Positions 26,718-35,718 of a DNA stretch of 64,000 nucleotides are shown piece by piece. The position numbers and the translations under genes are program-made. Each line of letters begins with the position of its first letter. The stretch's first letter is position 1. The DNA is from Flagellimonas nanhaiensis. Its GTDB lineage: Bacteria; Bacteroidota; Bacteroidia; Flavobacteriales; Flavobacteriaceae. The notes beneath the pieces were generated by a model. That model searched no databases. It had not been told where the DNA came from and saw only the letters and a program-made list of their open reading frames with translations. Location: NCBI RefSeq assembly GCF_003382275.1, contig NZ_QTJX01000001.1, forward strand, positions 1-64,000. Direction: 5' to 3'.

Positions 26718-27421
26718 TTCAGGTAAACGATCTCCACAAAAAATTTGGAAAGAATCAGGTGCTGCAAGGATTGGACCTCTCCATAGATAATGGGGGCATT
26801 TTTGCGGTGCTTGGCCCAAATGGCTCGGGAAAAACTACCCTTATAAAAAGTATTCTGGGTATGGTCATCCCAAACAAGGGAGATATATCGGTACAAGGAA
26901 ACCGGGTCAAGACCAAATGGAAATACCGAAAAGAAATCAATTACCTTCCGCAAATAGCCAATTTTCCAGGAAACCTTAAAGTAAAAGAGCTGATTTCCAT
27001 GATAATGGATCTTAGACAAAAGCCAGTAGATGCGGAGAAGTTGATTGCACAGTTCAATTTAGAGCCACATTTGAACAAAAAATTGGCGACTCTTTCAGGA
27101 GGGACCAAACAGAAAGTAAACATAGTTCTAGCATTTATGTTTGATAGTCCACTGTACATTCTGGATGAACCGACTACTGGATTAGATCCCAACGCGTTGA
27201 TTCAGCTAAAGCAATTGTTGGACCAAGAAAAGAAGAACGGGAAGATGATTCTGATCACTTCGCATATTCTACAATTTGTAGAAGAAGTTGCAGATGAGGT
27301 GATATATCTGTTGGAAGGAAAAATATATTTCAAGGGTAGCATAGCTGACCTACGAAAAAAGACTGGAAAAGATAATTTTGAACACGCCATAGCTGCCATA
27401 GCATCACAATCCAATGATTAA
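26714..27421 (+). CDS. nosF: NosF ABC transporter ATP-binding protein
   Basis: This is the ATPase subunit of the NosFY transporter that supports CuZ maturation, probably by exporting a sulfur-containing compound to NosD. The 235 residues show Walker A LGPNGSGKTTL (about 33-43), Q-loop YLPQIANFPG, signature LSGGTKQKVNIVLA near 127, Walker B LYILDEPTTGLDP and switch His in LITSHIL. All are intact. It overlaps nosD by 4 bases and nosY by 8. Confidence 0.94.
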   Translation: MIQVNDLHKKFGKNQVLQGLDLSIDNGGIFAVLGPNGSGKTTLIKSILGMVIPNKGDISVQGNRVKTKWKYRKEINYLPQIANFPGNLKVKELISMIMDLRQKPVDAEKLIAQFNLEPHLNKKLATLSGGTKQKVNIVLAFMFDSPLYILDEPTTGLDPNALIQLKQLLDQEKKNGKMILITSHILQFVEEVADEVIYLLEGKIYFKGSIADLRKKTGKDNFEHAIAAIASQSND

Positions 27422-28196
27422 GATTTTAAAATATAGCTTTTATGACCTTATGCGTAGCCGATGGAGCTATGTATACTTCATATTCTATTTGTTGTTGGGT
27501 TTTGTCCTATTGTTTTTAAACAACGATGTCTCTAAGGCTGTAATAACCCTTATGAACGTGATTATAGTATTGGTTCCCCTTATCGGGACGATTTTTGGGG
27601 TAATGTACTATTATAATTCCAGGGAATTCACCGAATTGCTTTTGGCCCAACCCATTAAAAGGTCTTCAATCTTTCTAGGACAGTATCTGGGGGTAGCTTT
27701 CTCTTTGACATTGAGTCTTGTACTAGGACTTGGTATTCCCTTTGTTCTCTACGGACTTTTTGGAAGCAATGTCATTTGGGATTTTTCCCTGCTACTGGTC
27801 ACTGGAGCCTTCTTGACCCTAATTTTTACTGCCTTGGCCTTCAATATTGCCATATCCAATGAAAACAAGATAAAAGGTTTCGGCTATGCCGTTCTTTTAT
27901 GGCTCTTTTTGGCGGTTATATATGATGGGCTTTTCCTGATGTCTCTTATAATTCTAGAGGATTACCCATTGGATACATTTTCGCTTGTTGCGTCCATGTT
28001 GAATCCGATAGATCTTTCTCGTACCCTCATTCTGCTAAAATTGGATATTTCAGCTTTGCTGGGTTATACCGGTGCTGTGTTCAAGAAGTTTTTTGGAACT
28101 GATTTTGGTCTGTTCGTTTCTATTGCCATTCTCTTGTTATGGACCATTCTCCCTATCTTCAGATTGGCTTATAAAGCCAATAGAAAGGACTTCTAG
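27414..28196 (+). CDS. nosY: NosY ABC transporter permease
   Basis: This is the membrane subunit partnered with NosF. The 260-residue protein has six predicted membrane segments (about 18-36, 42-64, 85-110, 125-145, 160-182 and 235-252) and belongs to the ABC-2/NosY permease type. The conserved YYNSREFTELLLAQPIKRSS stretch near 67-86 is characteristic. It is the last gene of the nos operon and ends only 18 bases from the converging MFS transporter gene. No clear terminator is visible in the gap. Confidence 0.92.
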   Translation: MIKILKYSFYDLMRSRWSYVYFIFYLLLGFVLLFLNNDVSKAVITLMNVIIVLVPLIGTIFGVMYYYNSREFTELLLAQPIKRSSIFLGQYLGVAFSLTLSLVLGLGIPFVLYGLFGSNVIWDFSLLLVTGAFLTLIFTALAFNIAISNENKIKGFGYAVLLWLFLAVIYDGLFLMSLIILEDYPLDTFSLVASMLNPIDLSRTLILLKLDISALLGYTGAVFKKFFGTDFGLFVSIAILLLWTILPIFRLAYKANRKDF

Positions 28197-28214
28197 TTTC
28201 CTGATAAAAATGTT

Positions 28215-29615
28215 TTAATCCTTATACCTTTCCTGCCAAACGGTCTCAATTTCCTCCAAAGTCTTTCCTTTGGTCTCGGGCATTAATCGTTTTACAAACC
28301 AGATTATGATTGCAATAAAAATCATAAACAAGAAATAGGGAAGGGAGCCATTCCAAATTCCTTGGGTATTTACTTCGCTCTCCGCAACAATGGGAAAGCT
28401 CTGGGAAACCAAATAGTTGGCAGCCCATTGTACGGCAACCGCAATCGACATTCCAATAGATCTCATTCGGTTTGGGAACATTTCAGACAACATTACCCAT
28501 ACCACAGGGCCCATGGACATGGCAAAAGCACCAACAAAAAGTAAAATACCAATTAATGACAGTATACCTACGTTACCGGTCATAAGCGTTACACCTAGTA
28601 GGCCAAAACCTAGAAACATGCCATATGAACCGACAATAACAAGTGGTTTTCTACCCCATTTATCTACAGTGGTCATGGCCAAAATGGTAAAAGCCACGTT
28701 GACCCCGGCCAATAAAACCTGCTGAGCAAGAACATCCTCTTGGCCAAAACCAAGTGCTTTTTCAAAAATGTCAGCACCATAGTACAAAACAGCATTTATT
28801 CCTGTAAACTGTTGCAAAAAGGATAGGACAGCTCCTATAACAATAATTGGAAGTATTCCTTTGGCGAAAATCTGCTTGAAGCCAATACTAGTATCTTTTT
28901 CAATAGACTCTTTGATTTCCTTGGCTTCTTCAATAGCTTGCTCAGAACCATGTAAACTAGTGAGGACCTTTATCGATGCTTCCTCCCTTTTTTTCAGCAT
29001 CAGCCATCTGGGGCTTTTGGGAACAAAGAATAAGAGCAACAAAAAGAGAAGACAGGGGATCAATTCTGACCAGAACATCATACGCCATCCTGTTTCGGTA
29101 TTATAAGCTTCCGTCTTTCCTGCACCAATTTGATAGGTGACCAAGAAGACAATGAAAAAGCCGAGTACGATCGCCATTTGATATAGGGTAACCATTTTAC
29201 CTCGAATGTTAGCTGGCGACAATTCCGCAATGTACATGGGAGCATTCATGGAAGCAATACCAATTCCCATACCTCCTATAAGTCGAAACATTACAAGAAC
29301 TGGGACGGTTTGCGGTAAAAACTCCGGCAATCCAGACCCCCAAGCCGAAACGGTAAACAACAATGCCGAAAATATAAGTGAATACTTTCGTCCAAATTTT
29401 CTGCTCAAAGGACCTGAAACTATTGCTCCAACAAAACAGCCCAACAAAGCACTACCTACGACCCAGCCTTTGGTTGCCGGATCTAATTCAAAGAATTTAC
29501 TAAAGTAAAACTGTGTGCCGTTGATTACTCCTGTATCATATCCGAACAGGAAACCGCCCAAGGCGGCAATGGCACTTACAAACACAAGTTTTAAGGAGTT
29601 CTTTTTACTGGTCAT
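28215..29615 (-). CDS. xylE: MFS sugar:H+ symporter (xylose-type)
   Basis: This is a 12-helix inner-membrane sugar porter, most likely for D-xylose given the divergent xylB-xylA genes. About 466 residues from the ATG at 29615; a TTG 24 bases upstream is less likely. Family marks are GYDTGVINGTQ in helix 1, KFGRKYSL and DKWGRKPL in the two half-repeats, PKSPRWLMLKKREE in the central loop, QQFTGINAVLYYGADIF in helix 7, and the C-terminal PETKGKTLEEIE signature. Xylose specificity is inferred from context; glucose or arabinose cannot be excluded. Confidence 0.88.
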   Translation of the reverse strand: MTSKKNSLKLVFVSAIAALGGFLFGYDTGVINGTQFYFSKFFELDPATKGWVVGSALLGCFVGAIVSGPLSRKFGRKYSLIFSALLFTVSAWGSGLPEFLPQTVPVLVMFRLIGGMGIGIASMNAPMYIAELSPANIRGKMVTLYQMAIVLGFFIVFLVTYQIGAGKTEAYNTETGWRMMFWSELIPCLLFLLLLFFVPKSPRWLMLKKREEASIKVLTSLHGSEQAIEEAKEIKESIEKDTSIGFKQIFAKGILPIIVIGAVLSFLQQFTGINAVLYYGADIFEKALGFGQEDVLAQQVLLAGVNVAFTILAMTTVDKWGRKPLVIVGSYGMFLGFGLLGVTLMTGNVGILSLIGILLFVGAFAMSMGPVVWVMLSEMFPNRMRSIGMSIAVAVQWAANYLVSQSFPIVAESEVNTQGIWNGSLPYFLFMIFIAIIIWFVKRLMPETKGKTLEEIETVWQERYKD

Positions 29616-29931
29616 TGGTTGCTTATTAAGTATTATCAATAATGGTAGTTAGACCGATGGATATATCCCCAATATGGGCCTAGGTCAGAATTGGAAAGAT
29701 AAGCATTTCTATTGGGATGCTTTAAAAGTTTTTATGATCATGAAGGTCAATTGCTAAAATAATTTGGCTATGGATGGCTTTTTTGTTTGAAATGGCACTA
29801 AAACTAGTGTCACTGTTATTTCTAAAAATAAAAGCAAGAAAAATACTGGTCTCATAGCTGCATGCTTCCAGGTTGAATCCGTTTTTTGAACATAATTGAT
29901 TGAATTTTAATCTTTCGGAAGCTTTAGTAAT

Positions 29932-29939
29932 TATATTTG
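29932..29939 (+). promoter_or_regulatory. -7 promoter element of xylB
   Basis: TATATTTG matches TAnnTTTG exactly. It overlaps the upstream TTG/ATG starts at 29937 and 29940, which makes the ATG at 29961 the more likely start of xylB with a leader of roughly 15 bases. A matching TTG -33 element at standard distance is not evident. The 345-base gap 29616-29960 shows no other convincing gene or site. Confidence 0.45.
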
Positions 29940-29960
29940 ATGAAACACAATGCTGCACTG

Positions 29961-31442
29961 ATGTATTTTTTAGGATTGGATATAGGAAGCTCCTCAGTTA
30001 AAATAGCCTTGGTAGATAGCAAAACCGGTAAAAACCTTGGTGTGGTTCAGGAGCCAGAAGAAGAAATGTCCATGTATGCTGCACAAAAAGGTTGGGCCGA
30101 GCAGAAACCTGAAGATTGGTGGCAATGTGTTTGTAAAGGGATAAAGAAAATCAAGAAAGCCCATAATGTTTCAAAAAATGAGATTCAGGGTATAGGCATA
30201 TCATATCAGATGCACGGCCTTGTGGTTGTTGATTCTGAAGGTTCTCCATTACGAAAATCCATTATTTGGTGTGATAGCCGTGCTGTTGCTATTGGGAATA
30301 AGGCATTTAGTGAAATGGGAGAGAGTTTTTGCGAAGATCATCTTCTGAATTCTCCAGCTAACTTCACCGCTTCCAAATTAAAATGGGTCCAGGATAACGA
30401 ACCGGAGCTTTATTCCAAAATCCACAAGTTTATGCTTCCGGGAGATTACATCGCATTCAAGTTTTCTGGAGAGATCACCACTACCGTTTCCGGACTGTCC
30501 GAAGGTATTTTATGGGACTTTAAAGAGGATAGAATTTCAACTGAAGTGTTGAATCATTTCAATATTGACCAAAAACTTGTGCCTAACCTTGTGGAAACCT
30601 TTTCGGAACAAGCTTTGGTTTCAAAAATTGGGGCTGAGGAAAGCGGATTAAAAGAAGGGACTCCTATTTTGTACAGAGCGGGAGATCAACCCAACAATGC
30701 CCTTTCTTTAAATGTGTTCCATCCTGGTGAGGTAGCTGCAACCGGTGGGACCAGTGGTGTTATGTACGCGGTTACCGATAACCTTTCTGTAAGGGAATGT
30801 GCAAGGGTGAACAATTTCGCACATGTCAATTATCAAAGGGATAAAGTTCAGAATATTGGAAAGTTGCTTTGCATCAATGGAGCAGGAATTCAATACCGAT
30901 GGTTATTGAACAATCTGGCTGTTTCTTCTTATGAAGAAATGAACCAATTGGCTTCGGATATTGAGATTGGTTCAGATGGGGTTGGTTTAATTCCCTTCGG
31001 GAATGGTGCAGAACGGATGCTTCTCAACAAAAATATAGGGACAAGGATTGTGAATCTAAATCTCAATCGACATCATAAAGGACATTTGTGTAGGGCGGCC
31101 TTGGAAGGTATTGCATTTTCCTTTGTTTACGGTTTTGAAATTATGCAATCTGATGGCATTGACCCTCGGGTGATTCGAGCCGGAAACGACAATCTTTTCC
31201 GGTCTGAGATATTTGCCAATACCATCGCCACCCTTATAGACCAGGAAATCGAAATATACGATACCACTGGAGCCATTGGTGCAGCAAGGGCATGCACTCT
31301 TAAGGACGGGGATTATGAAAGATTTTCATCGTTTGCCAAAAATGACCATGTGATGACCTATATGCCCCTAAAGGATAAATCGGCCTACAAAAAAGCATAT
31401 GACAACTGGAAAACTGAACTGGAATTGATATTAAATAAATAA
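29961..31442 (+). CDS. xylB: Xylulokinase
   Basis: This enzyme phosphorylates D-xylulose to xylulose-5-phosphate with ATP for entry into the pentose phosphate pathway. It is an FGGY-family carbohydrate kinase of about 493 residues from the chosen ATG; starting at 29940 adds seven residues. The ATPase phosphate-1 motif LGLDIGSSSVKIALVD is at the N-terminus, IIWCDSRA near 95, the catalytic Asp region YRAGDQPNNALS near 240 and GAIGAARAC near the C-terminus. The start choice rests on the -7 element above and on homologues that begin MYFLGLDIG. It is followed 12 bases later by xylA. Confidence 0.93.
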   Translation: MYFLGLDIGSSSVKIALVDSKTGKNLGVVQEPEEEMSMYAAQKGWAEQKPEDWWQCVCKGIKKIKKAHNVSKNEIQGIGISYQMHGLVVVDSEGSPLRKSIIWCDSRAVAIGNKAFSEMGESFCEDHLLNSPANFTASKLKWVQDNEPELYSKIHKFMLPGDYIAFKFSGEITTTVSGLSEGILWDFKEDRISTEVLNHFNIDQKLVPNLVETFSEQALVSKIGAEESGLKEGTPILYRAGDQPNNALSLNVFHPGEVAATGGTSGVMYAVTDNLSVRECARVNNFAHVNYQRDKVQNIGKLLCINGAGIQYRWLLNNLAVSSYEEMNQLASDIEIGSDGVGLIPFGNGAERMLLNKNIGTRIVNLNLNRHHKGHLCRAALEGIAFSFVYGFEIMQSDGIDPRVIRAGNDNLFRSEIFANTIATLIDQEIEIYDTTGAIGAARACTLKDGDYERFSSFAKNDHVMTYMPLKDKSAYKKAYDNWKTELELILNK

Positions 31443-31454
31443 CAAATCAAAAAA

Positions 31455-32786
31455 ATGGCAGCATTAATTGGAGAAAAGGAATATTTCAAGGGAATCAAAG
31501 AAATCAAATTTGAAGGAAAGGAATCCGATAATCCCATGGCATATAAATTCTATAATCCTGATCAAATTGTAGCAGGAAAGACCATGCGGGAACATTTCAG
31601 GTTTGCCATGGCCTATTGGCATACGCTCTGTGGAACCGGAGGAGACCCTTTTGGTCCTGGTACAAAGCAATTTCCTTGGACCACTTCCGCGGACCACCCT
31701 GTGCAAGCTGCTAGGGAGAAAGCTGATGCCGCTTTTGAGTTTGTGACCAAAATGGGTTTTGATTATTACTGTTTTCATGACTACGATTTGGTGGATGAGG
31801 CCGATACTTTGGTGGAATCGGAAAAAAGAGTACACCAAACGGTGGAATATCTAAAGGAAAAAATGAAAGCCTCTGGAGTAAAATTACTTTGGGGTACGGC
31901 AAATTTGTTTTCACATCCGAGGTTTATGAATGGCGCGGCTTCAAACCCCAATTTTGATGTTGTGGCACGTGCAGGAGCTCAGGTGAAAATTGCCTTGGAT
32001 GCCACCATGGAACTTAATGGGGAAAACTATGTTTTCTGGGGAGGAAGAGAAGGCTATATGTCACTTTTGAATACCGATATGAAGTTGGAGCAGGACAACA
32101 TAGGACGTTTTATGAGAATGGCTAGGGACTATGCAAGAGGGCAAGGTTTTAAGGGAACTTTCTTTATTGAGCCCAAACCTATGGAGCCATCAAAGCACCA
32201 ATATGATTTTGATGCGGCCACTTCCATAAACTTTATCCGCGAACAGGATTTACAGGATGATTTTAAACTGAACATTGAGGTCAATCACGCTACATTGGCC
32301 CAACATACTTTTCAACATGAACTACAGGTGGCCGCCAATGCTGGTATGCTGGGAAGCATAGATGCCAATAGGGGGGATTACCAAAATGGATGGGATACGG
32401 ACCAGTTTCCCAATAACATCCTTGAAACCGCAGAAGCCATGTTGGTATTTTTAAAGGCCGGGGGTCTGCAAGGTGGTGGAATTAATTTTGATGCCAAAAC
32501 CAGAAGAAATTCTACTGATCTGGAAGATATTTTCTTGGCGCATATTGGCGGGGCGGATACGTTTGCACGAGGTCTTTTGGTGGCTGATTCCGTGTTGAAC
32601 AACTCCAACTATGAACAACTACTGGCAAATCGGTATGCCTCTTTTGAATCTGGTAAAGGGCTTGACTTTGTTCGAGGATCTCTAACCATGAATGATTTGT
32701 ATGAATATGCAAAAGTAGGAGGGGAGCCAGAACAAATAAGTGGTAAACAAGAGCTTTACGAGAACATATTGAACCAGCATGTTTGA
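31455..32786 (+). CDS. xylA: Xylose isomerase
   Basis: This enzyme interconverts D-xylose and D-xylulose with two divalent metals. The 443-residue length matches the class II enzymes. The catalytic His region [10 protein letters not shown] is near 100, [14 protein letters not shown] near 192, metal-ligand Glu in [18 protein letters not shown] near 238, [17 protein letters not shown] near 274 and Asp ligands in [17 protein letters not shown] near 305. All metal ligands are present. It forms the xylB-xylA operon. The 33022-33049 palindrome is the nearest clear terminator downstream on this strand. Confidence 0.96.
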   Translation: MAALIGEKEYFKGIKEIKFEGKESDNPMAYKFYNPDQIVAGKTMREHFRFAMAYWHTLCGTGGDPFGPGTKQFPWTTSADHPVQAAREKADAAFEFVTKMGFDYYCFHDYDLVDEADTLVESEKRVHQTVEYLKEKMKASGVKLLWGTANLFSHPRFMNGAASNPNFDVVARAGAQVKIALDATMELNGENYVFWGGREGYMSLLNTDMKLEQDNIGRFMRMARDYARGQGFKGTFFIEPKPMEPSKHQYDFDAATSINFIREQDLQDDFKLNIEVNHATLAQHTFQHELQVAANAGMLGSIDANRGDYQNGWDTDQFPNNILETAEAMLVFLKAGGLQGGGINFDAKTRRNSTDLEDIFLAHIGGADTFARGLLVADSVLNNSNYEQLLANRYASFESGKGLDFVRGSLTMNDLYEYAKVGGEPEQISGKQELYENILNQHV

Positions 32787-32830
32787 ACTTTATTGGCCCA
32801 ACCTGGATACTGAGTTGAAAAAATAAGGGC

Positions 32831-32868
32831 AATAAAAAAGGACTTCGACCAAAGAAGGGAAGAAGTCC
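32831..32868 (-). terminator. Terminator of tRNA-Val(GAC)
   Basis: GGACTTC (32840-32846) pairs with GAAGTCC (32862-32868). On the minus strand the hairpin is followed by a T-run (the A-run at 32834-32839). It lies directly after the tRNA gene. Confidence 0.75.
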
Positions 32869-32875
32869 AGTTGTG

Positions 32876-32950
32876 TGGGATATACTGGATTCGAACCAGT
32901 GACCTCTGCCCTGTCAAGACAGCGCTCTAAACCAACTGAGCTAATATCCC
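32876..32950 (-). tRNA. tRNA-Val (anticodon GAC)
   Basis: On the minus strand the acceptor stem GGGATAT/ATATCCC with discriminator A, D-arm GCTC...GAGC, anticodon stem CTGTC/GGCAG around loop TTGACAG (anticodon GAC) and T-arm with GGTTCGAATCC form a full cloverleaf. CCA is not encoded. It is the second valine tRNA in the window; together with the UAC isoacceptor it can read the four valine codons. Confidence 0.96.
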
Positions 32951-33021
32951 ATTAAAGAGGGTGCAATATCGGAAATTTGTTCTCAATCACCATACTTTAT
33001 GGAATTCTTTTGGTTCCATAG

Positions 33022-33049
33022 AAAAAGGGGCCTTTTAAGGCCCCTTTTT
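33022..33049 (-). terminator. Bidirectional terminator between xylA/tRNA and the SusC/SusD operon
   Basis: A perfect 28-base palindrome with arms AAAAAGGGGCCTTT and AAAGGCCCCTTTTT gives a GC-rich hairpin with T-runs on both strands. On the minus strand it ends the SusC-SusD-lipoprotein operon; on the plus strand it can end xylB-xylA read-through. Confidence 0.85.
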
Positions 33050-33074
33050 AAACACTGTTACTATATGGATTGTG

Positions 33075-33953
33075 CTAGAGATTGTCCAAGCAGTAATCCA
33101 AAAGTTCCACTCCCGCTGCCGGGCTTGGTTGTAAATCGACCACTTCATTGCCATTCGCAGAAGTTACCTGAGCGGTTACTTCTTCATCAAAATCTCCTGA
33201 AGTGAAAATAATCGAAATTACTTCGGTTCCCGTGGGTACATCAAAAGTAAAGCTTGCTGCCCCTCCGGTGGTAAATGTATATTGTGTTGTGGTGCCGTCA
33301 ATGGTAACATCAAGACTGGCATCGTTCCAACCATCACCAAAAGAGTCTTGCATTTCTATACTCCATGTACCCGGGGTAGGTACCGTAGGAGGACATACAA
33401 TATTGGCTCTATATGCATAAGGAGAAGAAAAGAACGATCCCCCAGAAACATTACCTGTCGCATCCACATCGGTAAAAGAACGCCCGTCCGTAAGGTTTAC
33501 GGCCAATCTTATATTGATTTGGTCACCTCCTGTTACAGAAGCTGGATCATTAGGTACTCCCAAAAGATTCAAAGCTTCCCCATACCCAATAGAAAAAGTG
33601 GTCTCGGGGAGTCCATTTACACTTTGCGAAAAGGCAGAAGCTGCAATGTTGGTAAACAGTGTTTCCGTTGCAGTTGTTGTGCCATTTTCTTCGGAGTTGT
33701 CCACAAAATCCAGGAATACATCTATGTCAGAAAGTAATTCTCCGTCGGTTACATCTTGATATTCCGCTGTAATGGTCCAAACAGATGATGGATCAAAAAC
33801 ATTAAAGGAATTAGGGTCTATATTGACGGTTCTTATTACAGCACCTCTAGTGGTGGCATCCACCACTTCGTTGGTAATCTTATCGTCTTCGCTACAAGAG
33901 GAAACAATCAGCATCCCCAAGGCGAACATAAAATATAATTTTAGATTTTTCAT
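33075..33953 (-). CDS. Lipoprotein of the SusC/SusD operon, function unknown
   Basis: The third gene of the operon encodes a 292-residue lipoprotein from the ATG at 33953 (a TTG lies 24 bases upstream). The lipobox is LIVSSC. The N-terminal two thirds look like a beta-rich immunoglobulin-like or SusE/F-like surface domain. Near residues 200-275 there is a separate module, GTWSIEMQDSFGDGWNDASLD, of a kind seen in secreted carbohydrate-active or calcium-binding proteins with DSFGDGWNG motifs. The protein is probably on the outer membrane surface and helps bind the ligand of the SusCD transporter. Confidence 0.75.
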   Translation of the reverse strand: MKNLKLYFMFALGMLIVSSCSEDDKITNEVVDATTRGAVIRTVNIDPNSFNVFDPSSVWTITAEYQDVTDGELLSDIDVFLDFVDNSEENGTTTATETLFTNIAASAFSQSVNGLPETTFSIGYGEALNLLGVPNDPASVTGGDQINIRLAVNLTDGRSFTDVDATGNVSGGSFFSSPYAYRANIVCPPTVPTPGTWSIEMQDSFGDGWNDASLDVTIDGTTTQYTFTTGGAASFTFDVPTGTEVISIIFTSGDFDEEVTAQVTSANGNEVVDLQPSPAAGVELLDYCLDNL

Positions 33954-33984
33954 ACACTTAAATTTTTGTTCATTCAACTTGTAT

Positions 33985-35709
33985 TTAGTTCGCTACTGGC
34001 GCACTTGGGTTATTGTCCCAAAAAACCGGTTGTTGTTGGTTTGGCTTCTGGGAAATACTGGAATTATTGTTTACCGCATTGGTAGGATAATACATGGATC
34101 TAATAAAGACATCTGGATTAGGCTCCAAATTAGGTTGTAGCGTAGTAGGGAAACCAGTTCTTCTGTAGAAGTTATATGGCTCAACTCCATTACCAAAATG
34201 GGCAATCCAGTATTGTTCTGCAATAACATCCCATTTCCCATCCATGTCGGCACTGTCAAAATTGGAAGCAATGCTGCTTCTGTAACTGTCCACTTCTCCA
34301 GAGGTGGGAACAAAAGAAGTGTCTGCTCCTGCTTCGCGACCTGTTAGGAAGTTTTGGACCTTGATCACTGATTTATCCAATGCTGCCAACATGAAACCTC
34401 TTGCGGCTACATCATCTCCAGTGACCATTGCCACTTCAGCTCGCATAAAGTCCACGCCAAAGGCGGTTAACAAGTTTGTGATTCCATTTCCTCCGGAACC
34501 TGCGGTTGCACTGATTCCAGTGAAGGAATTATCATCGAACTTTCCTCCAACGGGATAGGTCCCAAAATTGGTCCTAAGAAGACCATCCGGAGGAGTTCCG
34601 TCAGCATCTCCGTGATCACGCCCCCAGTATCCATTGTCCAACCAACAGAAGGTAAAGCCACCATCTATGTAATGTTGTGGCGGAGCCTCCAAAGAACAGT
34701 TCAATACTTCTTCATCTGGTGGAATTTCAGCTCCGGGTACAAATTCATTCTGACGGTAGAAATAATACCTGATTCTTGGGTCATCGGTAGTGTCCATAAG
34801 GTTCATCAACCAATTGGACATATAGTCGGGCCCTCCACCTGCCGTGTAGTTTAGCCCATATCTAGGATGACGCGTATCCGGTTGGGAGGCACTGGTACCA
34901 GGCCAGTTGTATTGAAAATCGTCAGCGGTATCCTGAATATAGTTGCCGGAATCCACTATGGCATTGAAGCTGGCTATTGCGTTGGCGTCAACCAATCTAC
35001 GCTGCAAATAGATTTTCATCTTCAAGGTATTTGCTGCCCTCTCCCATTTTTCATAATCATTGCCGTAGAAATAATCAGCGGCAGGATCTGTAGGAGGCGT
35101 GGTGTTGAAATTGGCGATTGCCTCGTCCAACAACGACAGCATGGTATCATATATTTCGGCTCCAGAATCTAATGAGGCGTTGAAGTTTCCTTCCTCTGCC
35201 TGAAAGATTTCGGAATAAGGGACATCACCAAAGAAATCTACCATGGTAACCATTAAATAGGCCTCAATAAATTGGGCAATTCCTAAATGACGGGTTTGTT
35301 CTGCTTCTATGGCAAGTGGGGTCATTGTTCTGATGTCCGCCATTATACCTCGGTAGGCATTTGTCCATTCATCAGCCATGTCGCTTCCTTGGTAAACGCT
35401 AGGATAGTTTCTCCCATTCATGTTGATGATACGGGTAAGCTGCATACCAAGTTCGTTGAAACCATCTCCATTGGTGACGCCACCAGATACCCAATTGTCA
35501 TTTGGATCAAAGTTCGCATCTCCTTCAAATTGTCTCACAAAATCTTCCTGTATAGAACTAAGGAAAAAGTCCACACTGGCCTGTTCTGGAGTCAAAAAGT
35601 TTGGATCTTCCGTTAAATCCAGTTCTGTTGTTTCACAGGAAGCAAAAACAAGTATGGCTCCAAGTAAAACAGCTGTTATGTATCTATTGATGTTTTTCAT
35701 TTTTTTCAT
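33985..35709 (-). CDS. SusD/RagB-family outer membrane lipoprotein
   Basis: This is the surface lid protein that captures the nutrient and closes over the SusC barrel. The 574 residues start with a lipobox (LLGAILVFASC). Alpha-helical TPR-like SusD features follow, including YRGIMADIRTMTPLAIEAEQTRH, QFIEAYLMVTMVDFFGDVPYSE near 140 and YEKWERAANTLKMKIYLQRR near 215. This sequence belongs to the SusD-like branch in which the YFGDVPY-type motif is well conserved. It follows SusC by 9 bases. The substrate (glycan, peptide or other) is not deducible. Confidence 0.92.
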   Translation of the reverse strand: MKKMKNINRYITAVLLGAILVFASCETTELDLTEDPNFLTPEQASVDFFLSSIQEDFVRQFEGDANFDPNDNWVSGGVTNGDGFNELGMQLTRIINMNGRNYPSVYQGSDMADEWTNAYRGIMADIRTMTPLAIEAEQTRHLGIAQFIEAYLMVTMVDFFGDVPYSEIFQAEEGNFNASLDSGAEIYDTMLSLLDEAIANFNTTPPTDPAADYFYGNDYEKWERAANTLKMKIYLQRRLVDANAIASFNAIVDSGNYIQDTADDFQYNWPGTSASQPDTRHPRYGLNYTAGGGPDYMSNWLMNLMDTTDDPRIRYYFYRQNEFVPGAEIPPDEEVLNCSLEAPPQHYIDGGFTFCWLDNGYWGRDHGDADGTPPDGLLRTNFGTYPVGGKFDDNSFTGISATAGSGGNGITNLLTAFGVDFMRAEVAMVTGDDVAARGFMLAALDKSVIKVQNFLTGREAGADTSFVPTSGEVDSYRSSIASNFDSADMDGKWDVIAEQYWIAHFGNGVEPYNFYRRTGFPTTLQPNLEPNPDVFIRSMYYPTNAVNNNSSISQKPNQQQPVFWDNNPSAPVAN

Positions 35710-35718
35710 AGTTTTTAC

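Noticed and set aside
29722-29958. A 78-residue minus-strand frame between the MFS gene and xylB
   Set aside because: It runs into the xylB start region, has no recognisable motif and lacks promoter or ribosome-site support; probably chance in AT-rich DNA, though not excluded.
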